Positions 1 through 11,188 of a stretch of DNA of 64,000 nt are shown here, piece by piece. This stretch comes from Hsuehochloa calcarea (taxonomy: Eukaryota > Streptophyta > Magnoliopsida > Poales > Poaceae): NCBI GenBank assembly GCA_036346395.1, contig CM070596.1, positions 23,040,177-23,104,176 on the forward strand, written 5' to 3'. Made by a program: the position numbers and the translations under genes. The notes below the pieces were generated by a model. That model ran no database searches. It was not told where the DNA came from and saw nothing but the letters and a program-made list of their open reading frames with translations. Positions within the stretch are counted from its first letter, which is position 1, and each line of letters begins with the position of its first letter.

Positions 1-966
1 TTATCTCTTGTGGGTACTGTGTACAACCTGTGCAGAGTCTAAACTATTTAAATAGTCGTGACTACGGTCAAAGGCGGACATGGGAACTTTCTAGAGTTAG
101 TTCTATTTCAAAAATCTTTGTGGGTGGTATGAAAATCAGGTCGGGCTCACCTAGCCCTGAGATTGGATTTTTTCTAAGCCGTCGAGCTCAGTGGTGTTGA
201 GGATTGGAGGTAGCTGTAATAAAATGAAGCATTTGTAGAGTTTCCGATGGAGGGAACCTCTACTGCTATTTAATATTGCAATTATTCTCTTTAATAAAAA
301 TGCAATTTGGTTAAAATACCAAGTCATATGAATTTATAATTATCATAATTGAAAATGTTAATTTAGCAAATAAAAGAACCCGAGCCATCCTTGTTAAGCC
401 ACGCATGTTATTATTGCTTCTTGTGTGTTGGCTCACGAGCACGGAAGTTGTGCTCATTCTCGCTCTCCCCAAACCCTCCAGATAATGTGGATCAAGGAGG
501 CTATGCGTACTATGAAGACCTGGAAGTCGACGGACAAGGAAACGATGAAGAGTAGTCTAGTTCTATAGGCTAGATCTCGCCTCAGTCGAGTGGACTCGTT
601 TGGTACTTGCGTACAACCGATATTATCCAACCCCTTGGTTAATACCATCCAACCCCTTGGTTAATATCCGTCGTACACAGGCTACCCCAGTCACTTGCCC
701 GTGGAGAGATGAGCTCTACCTCGTTTTCTTCTGCTGTAGCTTACATTGATTTTATGTAATGTATTCATTTTGGCCTGCTCAGCCCTTTTGTAAAACTCGA
801 CACAATGTGGTCTATGTTACTCTGAAGTTTGTAATCTATTTAAAAATCTTAATTTACGCCATGTATGAAATAATTCAACAATGTGTCTGTGAGTGCTATC
901 TATTGATCCAGAGAATAGCACAGTATTTTCACAAAGGATTTGGATTTGCGAAATACTGGTCCGACA
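1..966 (+). repeat. 3' part of the 5' LTR of element 1
   Basis: Non-coding. It begins inside an LTR and ends CCGACA just before a primer-site-like sequence. Positions 28-55 carry two of the dyads seen in five other LTR copies of the window (CTGTGCAGAG at 28-37 with one mismatch, and the perfect palindrome CTATTTAAATAG at 44-55). The true 5' end lies left of the window. Short open frames here look like chance. Confidence 0.6.
625..666 (+). repeat. Two-copy 22 bp tandem duplication
   Basis: The 20 bases ATCCAACCCCTTGGTTAATA occur at 625-644 and again at 647-666, separated by two bases. It lies near the 3' end of the LTR and has no visible coding role. Confidence 0.85.
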
Positions 967-969
967 GAG

Positions 970-985
970 TTGTATCAGAGCATAC
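970..985 (+). other. Degenerate primer binding site (initiator Met tRNA type)
   Basis: TTGTATCAGAGC differs by one base from the TGGTATCAGAGC found after the other chromoviral LTRs here. It stands a few bases after the LTR end CCGACA. The next bases (CATACGACTG, then CTTAGTTAGA) also resemble the leader of element E at 47658-47690. Confidence 0.6.
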
Positions 986-1168
986 GACTGTAGAATCCTT
1001 AGTTAGATTGGTCGTTGCTTTAGGACTTGGATCTTATTTCTAAAAGTTAAGAAAAACATTGACAAAAATATAGAGTACTTATTGCTTCTACTCATTACTC
1101 CTAGTTTTGTACTTATCTCTACTTTCATTAAGCTTTTACTGACTTTTCTCTTGTTTCAAAAATTTTAG

Positions 1169-2100
1169 ATGGCAATCCCGTCGTCCAATGGCCCGTGGGA
1201 CCATTGTTCTCATGGATAGAACGAAGGAGGATTCACGGACATCCTTCGCTAGCTGATGCAATACCTTCGCTACACCCGCCCTCCTATCTTCAGGGGTCGA
1301 ATGACGAGGATCATGAACCGCGAGTCCTGGACCATGGAGGTTTTCCTCACGCTGTGGTTGGCAAGTTCGCTTCCCACATTCCGGCCGAGGCACCCCATCG
1401 CAATTGCCTCGATGCCATCCAGGATGTAGCCCGAGTCGCCTCTACCCGCTTGTGCTGGATGCCCGAGGATCTCCTGCTGAGATCACCGTTCTACTACTAC
1501 CCGTATCTCCCCAATGGAGAGTGAGTCCCAGAGGTCTTCGACGCCAGAGACGACGATCCCTGCCTAACCCACCAGGTGCAGCTCATGTAGATGTTGACCG
1601 CCAGCATCAACACCACCATGGACGATATCCGGCACCTTCGGATGCTTCTCACTGGTAGCTACGCCCACTCCGACACCCTCTGCAACAACATGGTTAGGAG
1701 TGATGAGGTATGCTTTGCTGCAGTACAGGAGAGAGATGTTGTCATCGCCGAGTTGGCTCGCCTCACAGCCGCCACTGCGATCACTGCTCCAGCTCCAGTT
1801 CCTTCTCCCCCAGCCACCGCCTCCAGTGACAGGACTCTCGATCGACCACTCCGACCAAGAGGAGCTCGCACCAGGATGACTACGCGCAAGAGCATGCGAC
1901 GCCCCAGTCCACAACCCTTCATCGACCTTGGCGAGTCGGTACGTGGACGCAGCCTCGGCCGTTCCGTTCGCCCCGATCGCCCAAAGACGGCCGGCGATCA
2001 TTCCCATTCCAGCGCATTGACCTTCAGTCAGAGTCGTTCTCGATCCTGCTCCTCGGGAAACTGCACTGCTTATGGTAGCCAGTTCCCAATGGAGGAATAG
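1169..2100 (+). pseudogene. ORF0 of element 1, frameshifted
   Basis: This is an extra reading frame between the primer site and gag. The ATG at 1169 follows a leader like that of element E. The frame is broken: recognisable segments lie in different frames (about 1364-1524 and 1591-2100), with several stops. A helix-like stretch reading DVARVASTRL near 1420-1450 resembles ESSRIAILRI in E and QEVARMAMSC in F, which is my main reason for calling the three homologous. The C-terminal part is rich in Ala, Pro, Ser and Arg. The function of ORF0 proteins is not known to me. About 300 non-coding bases (2101-2400) separate it from gag. Confidence 0.55.
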
Positions 2101-2400
2101 TCAGGATAGTCTAGGTTAGTTAGTAGTGCTTGCTAGGCAGTCTTTTGGGTTGCAAGCACTTTCTGTTTCCTTCTGTTGTAGACGTTATGTTTGTACCTTG
2201 TGTCGTGACTTAGCTTAGCCTATATGCTATGTTTCAAGAGTCATGTAACACCTAATTCCCTTAATATAATGTAGCCATTCTAGGCTTTCTATTGTATGTA
2301 TTCCATCTTCTTATTGGTTTAAAGTTTTTATGTGTGTGCCTTAGAGGGCTAGTAAACCCTCATATCCTCTCTTTAGTTCTAAACCTCAGCTTTTCTTCAG

Positions 2401-3505
2401 ATGCCGCCTAGGAGAGCCGCCGCCCCAACCTGTGGAGCTTTTGCAACTGGCCTAGGAAGAGGCTGTGGCAATGGCTGTGGTCGTGGCCAAGGACCAGATC
2501 TACCTCCCCCGCCACCAGCAAACCTAACGATGGCTCAGGTTATGTTTCAGTAGACTCAGATACTTTGAGCCTTGCTCGCCAGTCAGCAGACTGGAGTAGC
2601 TGGCCGTAACTCCAAGCTTGTAGACTTCCTCCAGACAAGACCCCTCACCTTTGCTGCCGCCAATGAACCCCTAGAAGCGGAAGGCGGCTCGTGATCATCG
2701 AGAAGAAACTTCGCCTTGCCCGCTGCTCAAACGAAGACAAGGTGGACTTTGCCACCCATCAGCTGAAAGGAGCCGCCGCTGCATGGTGGGAAAACTACCT
2801 CGCTGCTCGAGGTTGTGACGGCTCAGTGTTAGAAGAAGAAGAAGCGTGAAAGAACATTTGCAACTGGCAACCAACTAGACCCCGCCACTATAGAAGAAAT
2901 TGCTAAAGTTCCGGTAGATGAAGCTGAACCTGGTTGGCAGCCAATTCTTTGGGCTGAATTCAAAGCCGCATTCAGAACCAACTTTGTACCAGCTGGTACC
3001 ATGAGAATGAAGAAGATCGAGTTCAGAGCTCTAAAGTAGGGTCACCTATCAGTGAATGAATATCTAACAAAGTTTAATCAGCCTGTCCGGTACGCTCCTA
3101 ATGACGTAGCTGATGAAGAAGAAAAGATTGACCACTTTGTGGAAGGTATGCGTGAGGACATGCGAGTCTAGCTTATCCTCCATGATTACCCCAGCTTCCA
3201 TCACTTGCTCAACAAAGCCATAGTGCTAGAGAATGAGATAAAGGCTGCCAAAGTTAGTCGCAAAAGAAAGATAACATTTCAAAGGCTACAAGGCAACTTT
3301 CCGCATAAATCAACATTCCAAGGCAGCTCATCCTTCAGACCATCTGTAGCCTTGCCACAAAAAGGTTCAGCTCGAGCCCCACGTCTCCAAGGAAGTGGTT
3401 TCCAGACTTCGCCCGCGCGCAACTCCGCGAGAGTCAACCCAAGAGACCAACCTTCACTGCTTCCACTGTGGAGAAAAATGGCACTTTGCCAATAGGTGCC
3501 CTCCC
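2401..3505 (+). pseudogene. gag: Gag pseudogene of element 1
   Basis: Capsid/nucleocapsid protein of a chromovirus, which would package element RNA in cytoplasmic particles. The ATG at 2401 opens a Gly/Arg/Pro-rich N-terminus. The Retrotrans_gag core is visible in pieces: KGAAAAWWENY near 2767-2800, and FRALK then VNEYLTKFNQ near 3020-3080. The zinc knuckle CFHCGEKWHFANRC (C-x2-C-x4-H-x4-C) is at 3458-3499, one frame away from the segment before it. Several in-frame stops (for example TAG near 3037 and 3169) look like CAG to TAG changes. No protease follows, because another element's LTR scrap starts just after the knuckle. Confidence 0.8.
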
Positions 3506-3690
3506 ACAATGTTTTCATAAAATCTAACATTCGGGTAGCATGTCTATGACCGAGGATGCGGCTATTCGAATAGGTTATTAACACTCTACAAAGGTTGTAC
3601 AACTTTACCCACAAGATATAACCAGTGCGGCCAACATCAATCATAACAAAACCTTTCAGAAACTTTGTCTCAGACAATTGACCCTCCTGA
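3506..3690 (-). repeat. Scrap of an E-family LTR, reverse strand
   Basis: Read on the minus strand it matches about 46840-47030 of element E's LTR, including the dyad module: CTATTCGAATAG is intact at 3562-3573, while the flanking dyads are worn. It abuts the gag end of element 1. No target duplication is visible. Bases 3691-3769 are unassigned. Confidence 0.7.
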
Positions 3691-3819
3691 TGTGTTTAGA
3701 TCCGGCGCCGAATACCAAGCCCTCGTGTGTGTACTGTATTAGTCCCATGATTAATTTGGAAGAAAAAGACATCAAATAATGGATGCAAAACATATTAAAA
3801 GTTAAGAATACATTACACA

Positions 3820-4745
3820 TAGTATTAGTGAAGTGGTTCTATGTTCCAAGCATTGGATAGAATCCCATCGTCTTCCATAGCAAGTCGAATCAACCGTGTC
3901 GCAATGTAAACTATAGTAAAAGGATCTTTCCATTCGGGAGAAAATTTGTTCATATTAGATTGATTCTGGATTTGTCGTAGAACCAAATCACCAATGTTAT
4001 TGTACGTGGTTGAACTCTTGTATTGTAGTAGTGACGTAAGTGTTGCAGATAAGCTGTCGACCGGATAAGCACTCGATCGTGTTTTTCTTCGAGAAGGTTG
4101 ACATCATCTTCATGTTCCTCATCTTGATTAAAATCATCTTCATGTTCCTCATCTTGATTAACTGTGTGATGGAGAGTGATACGTGTAGAGCCTAAATGAA
4201 TTTCATTAGGTAATACCGCTTCTGTTCCTTAGACCAGTTTAAAAGGTGTTTCACTCGTAACTCTACTGGTCATAGTACGTAGGGCCCAAAGAACTTCATA
4301 GAGGTCATCTTCCCAACCCCCTGTGTGTGTTTTGATCCTGTCAAAGACTCTTTTCTTCATACCTTGCATGATTTGACTATTTGCATGCTCAACTGCTCTA
4401 TTACTATGTGGATGAGCAACAAAAGCAAAACAAATCTAGCTTTGTGCCTATTTCATCACAGTAATATTGAAAAAGACCACTAACAAATTATGATCCATTA
4501 TCAGTAATTAAACAAGTGGTTACACCAAAACGAGTCACTACATTCTTCATAAAGAATTTCTTTTTTGTAGATACAATAATTGTAGTGACTGGTTTAGCTT
4601 CAATCCACTTAGTGAATGTATCAATGGCTATAAATAAGAATTTGTACATATTTGTTGCCCTTGGTAAAGGTCCAACTATGTCAATACCCCATGTCAAAAT
4701 GGCCATGACAATGGAATTGTCTCGCAATTCGCTTGCAAGCTAATG
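3820..4745 (-). pseudogene. pol: Tat A integrase pseudogene
   Basis: The catalytic core is readable on the minus strand from about 4727: GIDIVGPLP (first Asp), DTFTKWIEA, then TDNGS (second Asp) at about 4490. Farther along come AHPHSNRAVEHAN (Glu region), WALRTMTSR and SETPF, and a C-terminal stretch with WKDPF and SNAWNIEPL near 3830. Stops and frameshifts separate the segments. Integrase would insert the cDNA copy into the chromosome. The fragment also contains an in-register 30 bp duplication. Confidence 0.75.
4101..4160 (-). repeat. 30 bp tandem duplication inside Tat A integrase
   Basis: Two 30 bp units (4101-4130, 4131-4160) differ only at the second base. On the minus strand they encode a repeated NQDEEHEDD-type acidic decapeptide, keeping the reading frame. 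Confidence 0.9.
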
Positions 4746-4961
4746 TACTTGTCGAGCATGAAGCGGCATTGCTCACAAGTTTTTATAAGATGCATTGTGT
4801 CCTATAATGCACTTTGGGCCCGTAAAAACCTTGTCGGAACTCCCCATGTAATTCATGAAGTAATGTTTTATTATTTTCCGAGAAATATATTGCACTAGAA
4901 CACCATGTGCTCCTTTTTATAGGTCGCTGTCGACCGGTTTGTACAATTCTTACCTTTTGAA

Positions 4962-5370
4962 TTAACTGTCTTTGTCACATGCATCTTTGGGCCATTGAAA
5001 TTTGTCATGTTTTCGAGTAACGTTGAAGAAAGGCAATCCTTGTTCACTTGATCGAGAAATAAAACGACTAAGAGCCGCCATTCGACCAGTTAAACCTTGA
5101 ACCTCCTTCACAGTTGAAGGTGGTCGAAGACACTCAATAGCACATATTTTTTTAAGGATTAGACACAATGCCTCTAGAATTAACAAGGAAATCAAGTAAT
5201 TTGCCAGAAGAAATACCAAAAGTACACTTTTCTATATTCAACTTAATTCCTTTATTATTCAGATTTACAAAGGTTTCTGTCAAGTCACACAGATGATTAG
5301 AGCTTTTTGTCTCTTTACAATGCGACGAGGATCTAATAATCCTCAATAAATTTAATTATTATTATGGATA
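4962..5370 (-). pseudogene. pol: Tat A reverse transcriptase C-terminal remnant
   Basis: Minus-strand reading shows the RT palm/thumb end: LNIEKCTFGISSGKLLDFLV, RGI.SNP, then IECLRPPSTVKEVQGLTGRMAALSRFISR, typical of Tat elements. The catalytic YxDD region would lie just above 5346 and is not recognisable. Two frames are needed (5346-5152 and 5219-4962). It ends at about 4960 where RNase H should begin. Confidence 0.75.
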
Positions 5371-5385
5371 GCAATATCTTCATAT

Positions 5386-6006
5386 TGTTCATAAGTATAG
5401 CCCTAGCTATTCATAAGGGAAAAGCTTAACTAGGCCTATCTACGACTACCTCATGGTCGTAAGCCTTATTACGATCAAGTCAGCTACGACCACTCTATAG
5501 TCGATAAAACCTACAGACATATGGGCCCAATAGACTAGGGACTCTTCTATGCTATTTTTAGTACACACAATAGTTAGTATACGTTGTTATTCTCTAGGAT
5601 AAATGCACGTATTATGCCTCTGTCCTTGACGTAACTGCAAGGCAACGTGGGGTGTAGCCTCTCTGACAATAACTACCATCAATGTGTGTATTTCATCAAG
5701 CGTTGAGGCGTCTCTTGGCATGGAATAACTGCCACCCCATCACGCGCTATATAATGGCTACAGTCGGTGGACAATGGGGCAGATCAGCTGGAAGATGAGA
5801 CAATAGACAAAAGTTATTAAGTCTTAGTTCTAGTGATTTCTTCCGAGTTGTAAAAGCATAGTCAATACAACAATACAGGGGTAGGGTTGTTATTCTCCCA
5901 GCAGAAGGCATGAACCTGTCTAAATCCTTGTGTCTCTTTCTACGTGGATATAGCTCGAGGTAAGCCCCAGATATTAATCCAGAAGATCGATACTGGACCA
6001 TCGACA
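5386..6006 (+). repeat. Probable 5' LTR of Tat B
   Basis: It would run from TGTTCATAAG to CATCGACA, about 620 bp, with TGT/ACA ends. The 3' edge is supported by the adjacent primer-site-like sequence and gag; the 5' edge is a guess. It contains repeated TACGACCA/TGGTCGTA words. No coding signal is seen. Confidence 0.5.
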
Positions 6007-6008
6007 GT

Positions 6009-6026
6009 TGGCGCTATCCATGGGGA
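6009..6026 (+). other. Candidate Tat primer binding site
   Basis: TGGCGCTATCCATGGGGA lies two bases after the LTR end. TGGCGC followed by a GGGGA word is the usual form after Tat-type LTRs and differs from the Met-tRNA site of the chromoviruses here. Confidence 0.5.
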
Positions 6027-6105
6027 TCTTCCGGTTCTTCCTTTTTGATAAGTTTTCTTCGTATTTTTTTTCTACTCTGATGCTTTAGACTACGCAGAAC
6101 TTGAC

Positions 6106-7240
6106 ATGGATGCCTGCTATGAGTACGATCAGAGCATCATTTTATCTGATGACAATGTTGTTTTTAGGGATCCTTCACTAGACCCAAGAAACCGTGCCAC
6201 AGACAAGGTTGATGAGGGATCTTTCTCTCCCACAACATTACGCCCAGACGAGGAGCTAGATTCCTCAAGGGGCAAGGGTCCATCCAATCAGGGTCAAGAT
6301 TGCACCAAGGTGGGAACAAAACACGATGAGGGCCCCCCTCCAAATGTTCAATCTCGCCTGAGGTAATCCGATCTAGCACAATAGGTCCTGAAATCCATCA
6401 TTCCAGGACTCAACCAACACTTGATAACCGTCACCCTTCGGTTACCCCCACAAGGTGCAATGTCGAGCCCGCTTCTCCTGTAGGTTTGACCACACCTTCG
6501 ATTGGAGATGGTTATAACCCAGTATTCCCCTTCTTGGAGAGGATTGCTCCAAGTTGCGAGACGCTGTCCTTCGACTACTGCTCAAATCAGGAGGACTCAA
6601 GCGCAGGGGTAGATAATAGCATCGAGAAGGTCTTTGTCCTTCCCTTAGATCCTAATCTCTCTCCAAGAGGCAGGGTTGGGGATGCTTTCCATCGCACGTT
6701 CGCTTCAGGCTCTCGTGGTGATGGTGAGGAATAGGATCACCACCCTGATTTCATGCAAAGAAGGTGTCATGACATTATAAATGGATGCTGGGTGTTTTCG
6801 CCTGACCTTTGAGCAGTTCGCTAGCCGCCGTGGTTCCGACCGACGAATATGGAGAAATTTGATAGGTCACAAATCCTATCGAGTTTCTTCAAATCTACAC
6901 AACTGTTGTTCGAGCAGTAGCACGAGGGGACAATGTCATGGCCAATTACCTTCCTAGTGTGCTTCAAGGATCTGCTCGGTCGTGGTTATTAAATCAGCAA
7001 CAGGAGTTGATCTACCTATGTTAGCATCTCTGCGATCTAATACTGGCCAACTTCCAGGGTACCTACAACCATCCTGGAAAGGAGAACGACCTGCATAGAA
7101 TGCGATAGATTTCTCATGAGACCCTGCGCCAGTTTATCTAGCGTTTTAGTCAGGTTCACAACTCAATTCCCGATGTTTCTAACACTTCTATCATCAGAGC
7201 ATTTAAGCAAGAAGTCTGATGTGGACATCACTATCATGAA
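6106..7240 (+). pseudogene. gag: Tat B gag pseudogene
   Basis: ATG at 6106. The N-terminal 250 or so codons are low-complexity and polar, as in Tat gags, with stops near 6364 and 6732. The capsid core is clear at 6920-7200 in mixed frames: MANYLPSVLQGSARSWLLN, ILANFQGTYNHPGKE, ETLRQFI and RFSQVHNSIPD are Retrotrans_gag motifs typical of the Tat lineage. The zinc knuckle and gag-pol junction are missing, because an unrelated chromovirus fragment starts around 7245. The next Tat segment resumes at 11189. Confidence 0.75.
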
Positions 7241-7244
7241 GGCT

Positions 7245-7640
7245 TCATCTACATTATGATTATCTCCATCATCAGATTCAAGCAACAATGATAATGACAA
7301 TAATAGTGTTGGTCCTACGACTAAAGCTTTGCAATAATTGTACGAGGGACCAATCACTCGAGCTAGAGCAAGGGAACTCATTAAATAGGTGAATCTGATC
7401 CTAAGTTCCTTTGATTTCACTAATCAAGACAATTTGCTATATAATGCTTTCGCTTTGTGTATTCTCAGGTTATTAGGTGAGAAAGAACTTGGTTCTACAA
7501 AGAGGAGGAGAGGGACGCCAGCGCACCAAGAGAGGATCCAAAAGGAGGAGACAACGATACTTCACTTATATCAGTGGGAGAAGACACCAAGTTGTTGGAA
7601 TAAAGTTTTTAAGCTTCGGATTGAAGATTGAAGAAGACTA
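7245..7640 (+). pseudogene. pol: C-terminal end of a chromovirus pol (truncated)
   Basis: A Ser/Asn/Asp-rich stretch is followed by GPTTKAL and then GPITRARARELIK near 7310-7390, interrupted by stops. GP(I/M)TRARA is a signature at the very end of some chromovirus polyproteins. No earlier pol domain precedes it, so it is a truncated end within Tat B. The open frame continues to about 7631 with no further motif. Confidence 0.5.
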
Positions 7641-8380
7641 CACTTCGGAATCTCCTTTCTGTCCAGTTTTTAATTCTGAGTTCATTTGGGTTTTTGGCCA
7701 AGTTCCATGTGTCGTGGGATGGTTTGTATCTATATTAAGACATATTATGTGTGTGATGGGTTTTAGTATTTGTTTTGGGTCAGATTTGAGTTGACGGCAA
7801 TGCCGAAGCTTCAAACGGGCTGAAAACGAATACTTGGGCCGCAAGGGGTGTTGGGCTGTTGCCAAAGGAGTTGTGTGCCACCCTCATGGGCCAACCACCA
7901 CATGGGGCCCACCTCATGGCCGTACAAACCATGGCAACCGCCAGCCACTTTGTATTGCTTTCGGTTTAGGATAGGTTTTCGTTTGGTGGTCAGTCAGGTT
8001 AGTTAAGATAGCTATATAGCCTTGGCCACCTCCCCCTGTAACTCTTGGATGTTAATTTTGAGTATAAGCAATTTCTTTCTCTTTGGTTCATGCCGTGTGC
8101 TACCACGAGAGTTGGAAAGCAGACTAGTTATCGTTCCACCAGACATTAGTTACCAGTGTTCTTGTTGTTCCTCACGGATAAACAAGGTCATCTTCCTTGG
8201 CGTGGTGAGAAGACAGCGATCCAGAGCGTGTTGCTAGTTGAATTCTGGTACACAGGAGTCTGTAATCGAGATAGACAATCGTGTGCTTCCATTTATCAGA
8301 ATTCACGGGATTTCAGGTTAGCCACAGATCAATCCGTAAAGGGAGATCCTACATCGTGAAGATCGGGCACCCCTGTATCA
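7592..8380 (+). repeat. Chromovirus LTR (left edge uncertain)
   Basis: The sequence ends CCCTGTATCA directly before a primer site, so the 3' edge is good. A possible start is TGTTGGAATAAAG at 7592. No clear polypurine tract precedes it. A TATA-like AGCTATATAGCC lies near 8009. No coding content is recognised in the short frames. Confidence 0.5.
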
Positions 8381-8383
8381 TCG

Positions 8384-8398
8384 TGGTATCAGAGTGCC
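8384..8398 (+). other. Primer binding site (initiator Met tRNA)
   Basis: TGGTATCAGAGTGCC starts three bases after the LTR end. The first 11 bases are complementary to the 3' end of plant initiator Met tRNA. Confidence 0.8.
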
Positions 8399-9897
8399 GG
8401 GTTGACATGGTAGGATCAATCTTTTACTGTAGTTTAGTTTATTTTCTGTCCTATATACAAAAAAATAATTATAGCCCTAGTTTTCAATTGGGTTGCATCT
8501 AGTGAGTTTGTTAGTTTTCAATCCATTAGTTTCAATTACATAGTTGCCGTCCATTGCATCTCGTGTTTCCTTCGTGTCGCTTGATCGTTCTGTTAGGGTT
8601 CTTAGTTTTTGCAGCTAGAATAGAAAATTTATGAGTTAGAACTCCTCTAATGCGCACCAAACAGAAGCATCATAATATGAAAATTGTCGTTTAGACTCCC
8701 TGAATCACAACCAAAATTTTTTCCCTTACGTTGTGAAGAGAAGGGGCTGGCTAAACCCATTTGGCAGCAAAGAATAGCTTGCTGTAGTCAAGATGAATTC
8801 ACCATGAAACCGAGAGGATTGCTGTGATCTGAAACCCTAGAGCCGGCCAAATATTAGATGGAGAAAGAGGACACCGCAAGAGAACAAAGATGCGGTTGTA
8901 TTAAAAAACGAGAGAAGAAAAGTATGTGAAAATTGGCGGAGACCTTATACATATAGCCAATAGCTTCCACAAAAAATTTGAGCAAGTTTGGAACACGGGA
9001 TTGAAAGATATAGCAGTTTCAAATTGAGCCCGAGTCGGTTTCGAGTCCGAGTACAATTCCAATTCCGAGACATCTTCAGTAAAATAGGCATAACTTTTGC
9101 ATACGGAGTCCGAATTTGACGTTCTCAGATTCATTGGAAATCTAACGACGAGGCACATCCAAAAATAATGATGACCAAATTGTGCTTGTCACCCTCTAAG
9201 ACCCCCCAAAATTGGCTATCTTTAGCCCCGAATTTATGTCGCAAGTTTTCGATTTCTATTTTTTTTCCATTTTTCAGTCTTATGCTCGAATTAGTGGTTT
9301 GCCTCAACTAAAAAGTTGTAGATCTCATCGAAACCTTTTGAATGAGTATATATAAGCTATATAAAATTTTGCTATTTCATCTCTTGAGACTAGCTGTTGT
9401 GTTCTGCTTAAACTAGAGGGTTGTGTGCATTGCACATTATTCCGTTTTTGTGTGGTATATCGTGTGAATAATCTTGTATATCCCTACAAAGAAGTTTGAT
9501 TAGTGGGATAGTGTTTCTCCCAGCACTTGGTGTGAGGTTTTAGTTTGCTTATATCAAGTCACATTAATTGGTTGCGTGTGTGTGCATCACTTATATACGT
9601 GTGGACATTGTAACTAGGTTTTTTGTTTGTGTGAACTGCTTACTAGCTTTACAACATCTTTTGTGAAATTGAATTGTGGTAGGATCATACACTAACCCTA
9701 TCCCAGCTCCACATAAACTTGGTGAGTGCAGCTCCTGTGTTTGGTTTTCAGCTTGTGACATCTCTGGCTTGTTTTCTCACCATCTTGGTATGTGATATTG
9801 CTATTAATAGGAATTGACAAGATACTTGACCGATGGTAGCATTAGATGTTCCTTGGCGAGTATACCTCGCTTGTGTTGTTCTCTTAATATGCTAACC
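8399..9897 (+). other. Non-coding leader of the chromovirus fragment
   Basis: About 1.5 kb between the primer site and a gag-like ATG. It is A/T-rich with no protein motif on either strand. Such long untranslated leaders occur in some plant chromoviruses. I see no repeat or structured element that I can support. Confidence 0.5.
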
Positions 9898-9990
9898 ATG
9901 TCAGGGGAAAGATCAGCTGCGGAGAAACCACCTGGGGATCGCTTTGCTAACACGGATGATGTTAAGTGAATTGTGGAGGGATTTAATGAA
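9898..9990 (+). pseudogene. gag: Gag start fragment
   Basis: ATG at 9898 opens MSGERSAAEKPPGDRFANTDD, then a stop and a short continuation. After about 30 codons the sequence changes to an E-family LTR. It is probably the gag N-terminus of the chromovirus whose LTR ends at 8380; I know no motif that confirms it. Confidence 0.4.
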
Positions 9991-11188
9991 GGTGTTGCAC
10001 TTAATCAATAGGGTGGAAAAAGATTTAGACTGAGGCAAGTGGATGAAACTGTGTGATATGGTGGAACTGTGTGATTGGGAAGATATGAATATGATTAATT
10101 AGTTAGAATTTTGGCAGTCTCGCCTTGGTCGATTAACGACTTAACTTTGTGCACCATTGAACTGAGCCACAACTGTACAATTATATGCCTGATATGTGAT
10201 GAGTTTAACTTAGTAAGTTATGGAATCTTGACATTGATTATTCAGGCATGTAGGATAGACTGTGTGCTATGGTGGATGTGTGTACCGCTGTGGTAGGGTC
10301 ACATCGATGGACGGTTCGTCGCTTCTAGGTCCAACGGTATGCGTTGTACCAAAGTATTGTATCAGGGTTGGTACGACGGTAAAACACATCAAGAGGGTTA
10401 ATCGTCAGGGTGAAGTTTCAGAAATGTTTTGTTATGATTGATGCTAGCTACACTGGTTATATCGTGTAGGTAAAGTGTAATACTCTGTAGAGTGTTAATC
10501 AATCTATTCGAATAGCTGCGTCCACGATCATGGACATGCTCAGAGATTTCACACGAGGGGTGGATTTTCATAAAAATAATTGGGAAGGGATAACTGTGTG
10601 GGATAACTTATACAGCTGTGTGAAAGAAAATTGATTAGACTTAGTATCTTTGTGGAAACAATTGTTAAAATTATATTTGTTCTGAATTACGCTTTCAATC
10701 TATTATTTGTATTCAACTGCAAATGTTGCTTTATTGCAAAATAGTCACAGAAGCCATTTCCTTTGGAATAAACCATCATATATAATTGCATTCTATGATA
10801 CAACTTGTTGAGTACTCGGAGTACTCATTCGTACTGCAATCATTCTGTTGAAGTGGAGGAATCGTTGCTTGCTTTCGAGGATGAGCTTTACATTGATGGT
10901 GATCGTTAGGCCTTGATCCTACTTGGTTGCCTGTGGCGAGTCGATGGGAATCCGCTGAAGTTGCTTTTGTTCCGCTGCCGTTTCTTTAATTAGTGTCAGC
11001 CATGTGTGGCTTAATAATTGTAAACTCGACTATAAGATCACAACTGTATTTATTTAATCAAATTAGTTGTTTAGCCTTTGTCCTGTGCGGAATGATATTC
11101 ATCTACGTTGACACTGTGTGCACTAGCTTGATCTTGGACTAGTGTATTTTACATAAAGGGTCCATAATTACATTTTTGGGTCTCGACA
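9991..11188 (+). repeat. E-family LTR, 5'-truncated, 3' end intact
   Basis: It matches the E LTR from about 42885 (GTTGCACTTAA...) through 46499-47640, without the 3.56 kb insertion. It carries the three-dyad module at 10483-10535. It ends GGGTCTCGACA, equivalent to E's GGGTCCCAACA. Tat protease sequence begins immediately afterward, with no primer site or internal sequence of its own. Confidence 0.75.

Larger units (their letters stand above)
1..3505 (+). mobile_element. Element 1: decayed ORF0-type Ty3/gypsy chromovirus, 5' half
   Basis: The order is LTR end, weak primer site, extra ORF (ORF0), then gag with a zinc knuckle. This matches grass chromoviruses of the RIRE3/RIRE8 type. No protease or later pol domain follows: the element is cut soon after the zinc knuckle, where a reverse-strand LTR scrap begins. 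Many stops and frameshifts mark it as old. Its LTR end (CCGACA) matches the end of the solo LTR at 42935-46493, so the two probably belong to related families. Confidence 0.7.
3770..5385 (-). mobile_element. Tat A: reverse-strand Tat-type gypsy pol fragment
   Basis: On the minus strand the end of RT is followed directly by integrase, so RNase H and the integrase zinc region are missing (internal deletion near 4730-4960). The 5' part of pol is absent where the Tat LTR at 5386 begins, suggesting that Tat B inserted into it. The motifs are Tat-like, not chromoviral: there is no chromodomain, and the RNase H junction style differs from C and F. Confidence 0.7.

Noticed and set aside
8901..9158. 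Reverse-strand 85-codon frame in the 8.4-9.9 kb leader
   Set aside because: No motif, and it lies in a long non-coding leader; similar text is common in plant element leaders.
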